A stretch of 15,833 nucleotides of DNA. Origin: Pseudomonadota bacterium. Its GTDB lineage: Bacteria > Pseudomonadota > Alphaproteobacteria > Rhizobiales > Hyphomicrobiaceae. Position numbers and translations under genes: made by a program. The stretch is from the NCBI GenBank assembly GCA_023412745.1, contig JAEZBZ010000014.1:1-15833 (forward strand). The letters are read 5' to 3'. Positions 1 through 6,358 of this stretch are shown in pieces. Below the pieces are notes generated by a model. The model was not told the DNA's origin, made no database searches, and was given only the letters and a program-made list of their open reading frames with translations. Position 1 is the stretch's first letter. Every line of letters begins with the position of its first letter.

Positions 1-1269
1 GATCATGGGCATACGTTCGCCCATCATGTAGTCGCGTACCATCCGTGACCAGATCAAATCATTGGTACGCAACAGTTGGAACGCGCCGGCCATTTGATCC
101 GACGACAGATATCCGCGGTTCCACATGATGCTTTCGAGAAAATGCATCTGGCTGTGATCGATGAACAGCGCGAGTTCGCCGGGCTCCGTGAAATCGGTCT
201 GCGCGGCCAGAAGCGTTATGCTTGCCAGACGATCGTCGCCGGTGAACGCCATTGCCGCGGCGGCGATCGACAGCAGCGTGCCGCCCAGGCAATATCCCGT
301 TGCGTGCACTATGCGATCGGGGACGATGGCGTTGATGGTGCCGAGCGCGGCCATCACGCCCAGGCGACGATAGTCGTCCATCGTCAGGTTGCGGTCGCCG
401 GCGGTCGGATTGCGCCAGGAAATGCAGAATACCGTATGGCCCTGCGCGACGAGATGGCGGATCAGCGAGTTCTGCGGCGACAGGTCGAGGATGTAGTATT
501 TCATAATCCAGGCCGGCACGATCAGGATCGGCTCGGCGTACACCGTCTCGGTCGTTGGAGCGTATTGGATCAGCTCGATCAGGTGATTGCGGAACACGAC
601 CTTGCCGGGCGTTACGGCGACATTCTTGCCGATGGCAAATTGCTCCGTGCCGGCCGGCGGCTGCCCGCTCATCAGCCGACTGGTATCCTCGATCCAGTTC
701 TGAAAACCCTGAACGAAGTTTGCGCCGCCGGTCGCGATGGCTCTTTCAATCACTTCCGGGTTTGTAAACGGATTGTTGGACGGCGAGAGCACGTCCAGCA
801 TCTGCCGGGCGACGAATGACACCACATCCTCATGGTGCGGCGTCATGCCGGGCACGTCGTGGGTCGCGTTATGCCACCACTGCTGGTTCAGCAGAAAGGC
901 TTGCGCCCAGTAGCAGAAGGGCGGCTTTTTCCACGCATCTGCGCGGAAGCGATTGTCGCCCGGCAGCGGATCGATGCAGGGGTGGGTATCCGGGTTCATG
1001 CAGACCGCTGAGATATGCGACAGCAACCGGCTTGATTTGCGCGCCGCCTTTTCAAGCAGCTCAAGGCGCTTGCCCGGAGCGGACGACAGGTGGATCGACC
1101 AATCGAGCATCGCCAGCGCGAGCGCCGCGGGCGAAAGTCCGCCACTCATCTGGCCGGTGATCGCCTCGCGCATGCGATCGAGTGCACGGTAAGCCTCGCT
1201 CGCATTTTCGGCAGGCAATACCGCACGAGCCGGCTTCTGCGTCGAGGAGATGCGGGCATCTATGTTCAT
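1..1269 (-). CDS. phaC: Class I poly(3-hydroxyalkanoate) synthase, 3'-truncated by window edge
   Basis: This enzyme polymerises (R)-3-hydroxyacyl-CoA, mainly 3-hydroxybutyryl-CoA, into storage polyester at the granule surface. The frame is open from an ATG at 1269 to base 1 and gives 423 codons of a family that is usually about 570-600 residues. The lipase-like box GYCLGG is visible with the nucleophile at Cys327. Residues ~25-75 resemble the short PHBC_N domain, and ~95-270 the PhaC_N domain, with WW at the NQQWWHNAT stretch. Near the cut end the protein carries an LLRTNDLIW stretch that is typical of PHA synthases. The catalytic Asp and His would lie beyond the window. The start is supported by GAAGGA 11 bases upstream on the minus strand. 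About 410 bases separate it from the ProC-like gene, so it probably has its own promoter. Assignment to PhaC is firm; substrate chain length is inferred from the class. Confidence 0.93.
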   Translation of the reverse strand, partial: MNIDARISSTQKPARAVLPAENASEAYRALDRMREAITGQMSGGLSPAALALAMLDWSIHLSSAPGKRLELLEKAARKSSRLLSHISAVCMNPDTHPCIDPLPGDNRFRADAWKKPPFCYWAQAFLLNQQWWHNATHDVPGMTPHHEDVVSFVARQMLDVLSPSNNPFTNPEVIERAIATGGANFVQGFQNWIEDTSRLMSGQPPAGTEQFAIGKNVAVTPGKVVFRNHLIELIQYAPTTETVYAEPILIVPAWIMKYYILDLSPQNSLIRHLVAQGHTVFCISWRNPTAGDRNLTMDDYRRLGVMAALGTINAIVPDRIVHATGYCLGGTLLSIAAAAMAFTGDDRLASITLLAAQTDFTEPGELALFIDHSQMHFLESIMWNRGYLSSDQMAGAFQLLRTNDLIWSRMVRDYMMGERMPMI

Positions 1270-1679
1270 CGACGGAGGTATCCTTCAGAAATCGTTACTC
1301 GGCGTGCCGCGCTATCGTTTCCGAACAGCCAGCGGATCAAAGCCTCGAGACTTCCTCCTGGCGCCATGTCGCGGCTTGCTGCCGTCTTGGCCGTTTCTAT
1401 TGCCGGCGCGATGCAAATGAAATAGCCGTGTGCCCATTCGACGGATCGCGCCAAGCTTACGATCAACGTCTGACCTGGCACTTGGATCGCGCCGCACGAT
1501 TTTTTGAGCCGGATCATGCGGTTGATTCAAACATTGGCCGGGAAATCGTTACCGTATCGTGATGTATTCATCGAACAGTATCGCGCTGCAGCCCGATCGG
1601 TAGTGGCTTGCCAGGCCGCTGTCGCTGACTTCGGTCAAACTTCGGATGTGGGAGGCGAAAACCGGGCGCGCGATCCGAT
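1270..1679. other. Intergenic region upstream of phaC
   Basis: This ~410-base gap lies between the end of the ProC-like gene and the start of phaC, both on the minus strand. It should hold the phaC promoter, but I cannot point to a convincing -35/-10 pair. A minus-strand reading frame of 83 codons (1517 to 1266) spans much of it, and its TGA overlaps the phaC ATG as ATGA. It has no visible Shine-Dalgarno sequence, no family I recognise and mixed third-position bases, so I do not call it a gene. No strong terminator hairpin is visible after the ProC-like gene. Confidence 0.5.
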
Positions 1680-2444
1680 TCAGCGATCCTGGCCGGTCAG
1701 TTTGGCGAGCACGGCGTCACAGGCTTTCTCCCACGCGATACCCACGCCGTGCTCATCCAGCACCTTGAGGCCGCGTTCGGTAATGCCTCCGGGGGTGACG
1801 ACACTGGCCAGCAGGTCATCCATGGACTCCGGGCGCTCGGCGATCAGCTGCCCCGCGGCGACGAACGTCAGCGCCGAAAGCTGGCGGGCGGCCTCTGGCG
1901 ACAGGTCGCGCTCCGAAGCCCAACGGCTGCTGCGCGCGATGAGGTCCTGTGCCCAGCCATAGACGGCCGCGCTGACGGTCGCAACCTCGAAATCGCTCTC
2001 GCGGGCCAGCGCAATGACAGAGCCGAACTGCGCGATCAGCGCCCGCCCAGCCGGCACGTCCGGGTAGAGGGTGGTCGGGCTGGCACCGAGAGCCGCTGCC
2101 GTCAGCGGCATGATCCGGCAGACGGTGGCGGGCGCGCTGGCCGCCTCCAGCACCGAGATCGAAACGCCGGCGCAGGCCGATATCAGAACGTGCCCGGCCC
2201 GCCACGGCAGTCCAGCAACGGCCTCGGCCGCATCCTTGGGACGTACGGCGACGACAACGGTGTCGGATTGCGCGACCAATTCCGCATTGCTCGCGACCAC
2301 GCGCAGGCCATGCTGCTGGGCGAGATGGGCCGCCCTGCCACGGGGAGAAAGCAGCAGCGTATCGCGCGGAACGCCGCTGCGCAGCAGACCGGCGATCAGA
2401 GCTTCCGCGAGATGACCGACGCCAAGGAAGCCGACGGTCGTCAT
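1680..2444 (-). CDS. ProC-like NAD(P)-dependent reductase (divergent pyrroline-5-carboxylate reductase family)
   Basis: The 254-residue protein has the layout of P5C reductases, which reduce 1-pyrroline-5-carboxylate to proline with NAD(P)H. It has an N-terminal Rossmann motif (GVGHLA at residues 8-13), an AVRPK strand end at ~66-70 and a C-terminal helical dimerisation domain with TPGGITERGL at ~217-225. Two family signatures are altered. The usual MPNTP stretch reads MPLTA (112-116), and the SGSGPAY-type motif that opens the dimerisation domain is replaced by a SAAVYGWAQDL stretch. It is therefore probably not the housekeeping ProC, and its substrate is unknown. Its ATG overlaps the stop of the upstream B12 protein as ATGA, which implies translational coupling and a shared pathway. 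Family membership is confident; the reaction is not. Confidence 0.8.
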   Translation of the reverse strand: MTTVGFLGVGHLAEALIAGLLRSGVPRDTLLLSPRGRAAHLAQQHGLRVVASNAELVAQSDTVVVAVRPKDAAEAVAGLPWRAGHVLISACAGVSISVLEAASAPATVCRIMPLTAAALGASPTTLYPDVPAGRALIAQFGSVIALARESDFEVATVSAAVYGWAQDLIARSSRWASERDLSPEAARQLSALTFVAAGQLIAERPESMDDLLASVVTPGGITERGLKVLDEHGVGIAWEKACDAVLAKLTGQDR

Positions 2445-4243
2445 GCGCGCGCGCTCCGGCCCGCCGGTTTGGCGCGAGTCGGTTGCGAGCGGCTGCGGAT
2501 ATCATCAGCGAGCGCTTTCACCATGTCTTCCACGGTTTCGCACGGTGTGACGCCGGTCTGGCGGATTTCGTCGGCGACATCGACGGGCAGCGATGAACCG
2601 CTGTCATCCATGATCTCGTTCAGCCGGCCACCGACGAAGACGCGCGGGGCGACGCCGCGAGCCGCCAATTCACCACGCAGTCGCTGTGAGAAGCTCAGCG
2701 CTACGCCATTATATGTCGAGACAGCGATACCATCTGCGCCGCTCTCGGCGGCAACGTCTGCCAGCACTTCCGGATCGACACTGACGCCCCCATCAACCAG
2801 CTCAATGCCCAGTTTCCCGAGCACGATGCCAAGCAGGCGCTTGCCGTAGAAGTGCACGTCCGTCGTTGCGACGACGAGCTTCACGTCACCTGCGGCCACC
2901 ATCGCGGCATCCGCCGGATCGACCGCAGCCAGGATTTTGCCTGCCAGATTGTCGATCTCGCTGACGAATGGGCTGGTCACGGGCCGGCCTTCGTCCTGAT
3001 CGCCGAACCGCGCTTCAAGGCCGATCGGACCGATGCGGCGCAGGGCCAGCATAACCTCCGCGGGATCGCTGGTGTCGAAGCCGGCGTCTTCCAGTCCATT
3101 GCGGACGCGCTCATAGAAGCGCCGCCCGCGCGTCAGCATCGATTGCGCCAGTTCATCCGCCGCGGCAGGCGACATGATGGTCGACAGCTCGCCAACGCGT
3201 TCCACCAATCGGCGCGCGGCCAGATGCGCGTCAACAACTTCGTCAACGGTGGGGATGCGCTGCGCCTCCGTCACTGGGATGGGGGTCAGAGCTTGACCGG
3301 AATGCCGATTGCCAAGCGCGTAAGCATCCACCAGCATGTAGCTCGCCAACGACCCGTAATTAGCGGTAGGCACAGGTCCGTACAGCGTCGTATTGCCGTA
3401 GATCATGGTGCCCGGCGTGGGGTTCACTTCGGCCAGCGCGATCTGGAATGCCAGCCGCTTCACTGGCTCGGTGAACGTGTGCCCGAAACAATGGCCGAGC
3501 GGCACGCCGATCAGGTCTTCCACGATCCAGCGCTCGATCATGGCAAAGCCGACCGTCGCGCCCATGTCCTCAAGCCAAGCGGCGTAACCGTCGTCGAGGT
3601 TGGAGTGAACCAGCATGGGCGCTGACTGGCCCGCGATCAGGCCGAGTGCTTTAACCGTGGCCAGGGTGGTACCGACGTCATCGGTCCAGCCGGGAAGTCG
3701 GAACGTGAAATATTGTGCGAGATTGCCGATCGTGGTGGCACCTGCCAGCAGCGCCGCGCTGACATTCTCGACTGCCGACGGCATGCCGAGCACGAAGTCG
3801 CCGAAGTGTGCCGCCACGGGCGCCATGCCGGTGAGGCGAACGAAGTCTTCCGGGCCTTCCAGGATGAGACCGGTGCCGCGCGGACGCCCGGTGCGCTCCG
3901 CGCGCGGATAGCCCATGCTCCAGTCCAAGCAGATGCCGTAGCGATCCGGCACCCCGTTGGTCACCGCGAGGCGATCGTGGATCTCAGCCCATGCCCGGCA
4001 ACTGTCATCCAGCGAGCGGTATCCGATCTGAGCATGAAACGTGAAACGCCCCTCGGCCATCGCCTTGCGCTTGAACTCGATCTCGCCCGCGACGCCGGTC
4101 TTCGACAGCCACGGCGAGGGGCCGACCTGAATTCGCTTTGCAAGGTCGCGACCCTGGCTGAGACGCTCAAGGCCTCCCAGTGGCGCTTCCGGCAGGACAT
4201 CCTGGCGTCGCAACGGGGAGTCGGCAGAAACGGTGGCGTGCAT
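2441..4243 (-). CDS. Cobalamin-dependent mutase: glutamate-mutase-like barrel fused to C-terminal B12-binding domain
   Basis: A 600-residue protein. The C-terminal ~150 residues carry the base-off/His-on cobalamin motif D-x-H-x-x-G (D462, H464, G467), a serine-containing strand at STYNG (509-513) and a GG at 538-539, as in glutamate mutase S chains and methylmalonyl-CoA mutase. The N-terminal ~430 residues contain no CoA-mutase signature I recognise. They resemble the glutamate mutase epsilon (MutE/GlmE) barrel, including the PVTEAQRIPT stretch at 323-332. Such enzymes rearrange a carbon skeleton through an adenosyl radical. Classical glutamate mutase has separate E and S chains, so a single-chain version is a fusion. 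The last ~20 residues are a basic, probably disordered tail. The ATG at 4243 is preceded by only a weak GTGAG. The downstream ProC-like gene overlaps by 4 bases. The substrate is unknown; glutamate/3-methylaspartate or an amino-acid aminomutase reaction are candidates. Confidence 0.78.
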   Translation of the reverse strand: MHATVSADSPLRRQDVLPEAPLGGLERLSQGRDLAKRIQVGPSPWLSKTGVAGEIEFKRKAMAEGRFTFHAQIGYRSLDDSCRAWAEIHDRLAVTNGVPDRYGICLDWSMGYPRAERTGRPRGTGLILEGPEDFVRLTGMAPVAAHFGDFVLGMPSAVENVSAALLAGATTIGNLAQYFTFRLPGWTDDVGTTLATVKALGLIAGQSAPMLVHSNLDDGYAAWLEDMGATVGFAMIERWIVEDLIGVPLGHCFGHTFTEPVKRLAFQIALAEVNPTPGTMIYGNTTLYGPVPTANYGSLASYMLVDAYALGNRHSGQALTPIPVTEAQRIPTVDEVVDAHLAARRLVERVGELSTIMSPAAADELAQSMLTRGRRFYERVRNGLEDAGFDTSDPAEVMLALRRIGPIGLEARFGDQDEGRPVTSPFVSEIDNLAGKILAAVDPADAAMVAAGDVKLVVATTDVHFYGKRLLGIVLGKLGIELVDGGVSVDPEVLADVAAESGADGIAVSTYNGVALSFSQRLRGELAARGVAPRVFVGGRLNEIMDDSGSSLPVDVADEIRQTGVTPCETVEDMVKALADDIRSRSQPTRAKPAGRSARA

Positions 4244-4320
4244 GGCATCTCACGAGTTTGGTCAGACCCCAAAGTGATCACGCAGGTGCGTCGCCGTCCA
4301 TAAGATATATCGCCCTCGCG

Positions 4321-4354
4321 AGCCGCTCCCGCGAAAAAGGGGGCGGGCGCGGCT
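4321..4354. other. GC-rich inverted repeat between divergent mutase and transporter genes
   Basis: Two 12-base arms, AGCCGCTCCCGC (4321-4332) and GCGGGCGCGGCT (4343-4354), pair with one mismatch around a 10-base purine loop. Neither side has a run of T, so it does not look like an intrinsic terminator. It lies ~78 bases upstream of the mutase ATG and ~124 bases upstream of the preferred transporter start. It could be an operator or a hairpin in a 5' leader. Confidence 0.45.
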
Positions 4355-4466
4355 TGAGTGATATTGCTGATGCAATGTACGTGCGTGGCAAGAGGCGCAG
4401 GAACGGAATGCAGCCCTTCCGACTTTTACCGATCAGAGGTGCCGCATCCCGGCGTGAAAGTGGGGC

Positions 4467-4473
4467 AGGAGGG
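4467..4473 (+). promoter_or_regulatory. Strong Shine-Dalgarno that decides the transporter start
   Basis: AGGAGGG ends four bases before TTG at 4478, in frame with the transporter. It is the best ribosome binding site in the region and places the start next to the first membrane helix. An in-frame GTG at 4358 would add 40 residues with no membrane or family character. Confidence 0.6.
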
Positions 4474-4477
4474 ACAT

Positions 4478-6268
4478 TTGTTCCTTGGTTTGACAGCCGA
4501 ACAGGCGATTGCAATCGCGATCGTCGTCGGCATGCTGGGTTTCTTCATCTGGGATCGCTGGCGGTACGATGTCGTCGCGCTCGGCGCGCTTTTGACGGCC
4601 ATCGTGGCCGGTGTGGTGCCCAACGACAAAGCCTTCGTGGGGTTCTCCGATCAGGTGATTATCGTTATCGCGGCGGTGCTGGTGGTGAGCAAATCGATCG
4701 CGCGATCCGGTATCCTGGACCGTGTCGCTCGCCGGATGCTGAAGGGCATCAACTCGCCTTCGCTGCAAGTTGGCGGCCTGGCGGCTGCGGTGGCGCTGAT
4801 GTCCGCGTTCGTCAAGAATGTCGGCACGCTCGGCATTTTCATGCCCATCGCGATCCAGGTTGCCCGCCGTTCCAAACTGTCGCCTTCGATTTACCTCATG
4901 CCGCTGGCGTTTGCATCGCTGATCGGTGGCACCATCACACAGATCGGCACCTCGCCGAACTTGCTGATTTCGACCGTGCGCACGGACATGGGCGGCGAGC
5001 CTTTCGGTCTGTTCGACTACGCCTGGGTCGGCTTTCCACTGACGATCCTGACGGTGATTTTCCTGTCGTTCGGCTGGCGGCTGTTGCCGAAGGATCGCCG
5101 CGCCGCGCCGTCCGCCGACGAGGCATTCTCAATCGATGACTACACGACGGAACTGGTGATCGGTGAATCCTCGCCGCTGGCCGGCAAGACCATTGGTGAT
5201 CTAGAAGCAGCGGGCGGGAGGGAAATCGTCGTCGTCGCTGTAGCCCGGGAGGGAGGCCACAACTACATCCCGAGTCCGAACTGGCCGCTGTATGCTGGCG
5301 ACGTAGTGACGATCCAGGCCGAACCGGCGGCGGTGAAGCAGCTTGTCGACGAAGCCAAACTTGATCTCGCGCATGCGCGTGAATTGCCCAAGTCCGATGA
5401 GGACCAGGACGACCTTAAAACCGTCGAGGCGATCGTTACTTCCGATTCTCATTTAATCGGTCGCACGCCGCGCGATTTTGCACTGCGCCGTCGCTACGAC
5501 GTCAATCTTCTGGCCGTCAGCCGCGCCGGCATGAAGCGCGCAGCGCGGCTTCAGGAGCACCGCTTCCAGGTCGGCGATGTCATCGTAATGCAGGGTTGGC
5601 AGAAGAGCTTGCAGACGACGTTGGCCGAGCTCGGCCTGCTGCCGCTCGCCGATCGCGGATTGTCGTTCGGCTCGTCGACGCAAGGTCTGATTCCGTTGGG
5701 TATCCTCACAGTGGCGATGATTTTCATCTCGCTTAATCTGGCAAGCGTGGCGGTGGGGTTCTTCGCGGCCGCGGTTCTCGTCATCCTGTTCAAGCAGATT
5801 TCGCTGAAGGACGCCTACGAGTCGATCGAAGGGCCGGTCATCATTCTGCTCGCCTCGCTCATCCCGATCGCGCAGAGCTTGCAATCGACCGGCGTTTCCG
5901 AATTGCTGGGACAGAACATGGCTGCCGCGGCCTCGCAGCTTCCGGGCCATATGGCGGTGGCCATGATGCTCGCCGCCGCGATGCTGCTGACGCCATTTCT
6001 GAATAACGCCGCGGCGGTGCTCATGCTTGGGCCGGTGGCCGCCGTCGTCGCGAAAACGCTCGGCTATAACGCCGACCCGTTCCTGATGGCAGTCGCGCTG
6101 GGATGCGCGTGCGATTTCCTCACGCCCATCGGCCACCAGAATAATCTGCTGGTTCTTGGGCCTGGTGGCTATCGCTTTGGCGATTATTGGCGGCTCGGGC
6201 TGCCGTTGTCGCTGATGGTGCTGTTCGTCGGCACGCCGCTGATCATGCTCGCGTGGCCGCTGAGCTGA
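4478..6268 (+). CDS. SLC13/DASS-type transporter with two cytoplasmic RCK_C (TrkA-C) domains
   Basis: A 596-residue inner-membrane protein from the TTG at 4478. Hydrophobic helices occupy residues ~8-200 and ~402-592, in the two-repeat layout of the divalent anion/Na+ symporter superfamily. Family signatures include VKNVGTLGIFMP (112-123), IGTSPNLL (156-163), FLNNAAAV (507-514) and a C-terminal TPIGHQNNLLVLGPGGY segment that resembles the usual TPIG-x-x-NL repeat. Residues ~222-295 and ~312-390 are two RCK_C-like domains, each ending with a GDV stretch (GDVVTIQ, GDVIVMQ). Such domains usually bind a regulatory ligand. The substrate could be a dicarboxylate, sulfate or another anion, and the sequence does not decide. 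It is divergent from the B12 mutase operon, so a metabolic link is possible but not shown. The extended start at 4358 is the alternative. Confidence 0.88.
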   Translation: MFLGLTAEQAIAIAIVVGMLGFFIWDRWRYDVVALGALLTAIVAGVVPNDKAFVGFSDQVIIVIAAVLVVSKSIARSGILDRVARRMLKGINSPSLQVGGLAAAVALMSAFVKNVGTLGIFMPIAIQVARRSKLSPSIYLMPLAFASLIGGTITQIGTSPNLLISTVRTDMGGEPFGLFDYAWVGFPLTILTVIFLSFGWRLLPKDRRAAPSADEAFSIDDYTTELVIGESSPLAGKTIGDLEAAGGREIVVVAVAREGGHNYIPSPNWPLYAGDVVTIQAEPAAVKQLVDEAKLDLAHARELPKSDEDQDDLKTVEAIVTSDSHLIGRTPRDFALRRRYDVNLLAVSRAGMKRAARLQEHRFQVGDVIVMQGWQKSLQTTLAELGLLPLADRGLSFGSSTQGLIPLGILTVAMIFISLNLASVAVGFFAAAVLVILFKQISLKDAYESIEGPVIILLASLIPIAQSLQSTGVSELLGQNMAAAASQLPGHMAVAMMLAAAMLLTPFLNNAAAVLMLGPVAAVVAKTLGYNADPFLMAVALGCACDFLTPIGHQNNLLVLGPGGYRFGDYWRLGLPLSLMVLFVGTPLIMLAWPLS

Positions 6269-6296
6269 GTACAGACATCGCGGGCACCGAGTAAAA

Positions 6297-6329
6297 CAGC
6301 GCCGCCCCGAGATATTCGGAGCGGCGCTG
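6297..6329 (-). terminator. Rho-independent terminator of the IlvD-type gene, possibly bidirectional
   Basis: Arms 6297-6308 and 6318-6329 pair over 12 bases with one mismatch and extend by two more pairs around the loop GATAT. On the minus strand the stem is followed by TTTT, so it fits termination of the dehydratase gene. On the plus strand it sits 28 bases after the transporter stop but is followed only by AATTTG, so it would be weaker in that direction. Confidence 0.75.
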
Positions 6330-6358
6330 AATTTGCGCCCGGATTGATCGGGCTGGCG

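Noticed and set aside
4354..4381. Sigma-70-like pair TTGAGT / TGTACG upstream of the transporter
   Set aside because: Only 4/6 and 3/6 matches with a 16-base spacer; such pairs occur by chance and nothing else supports it.
4244..4477. Cobalamin riboswitch upstream of the B12-dependent mutase
   Set aside because: I looked for a B12 box and the long conserved leader on the minus strand; only ~110 bases are available before the divergent hairpin and no B12-box-like sequence is visible.
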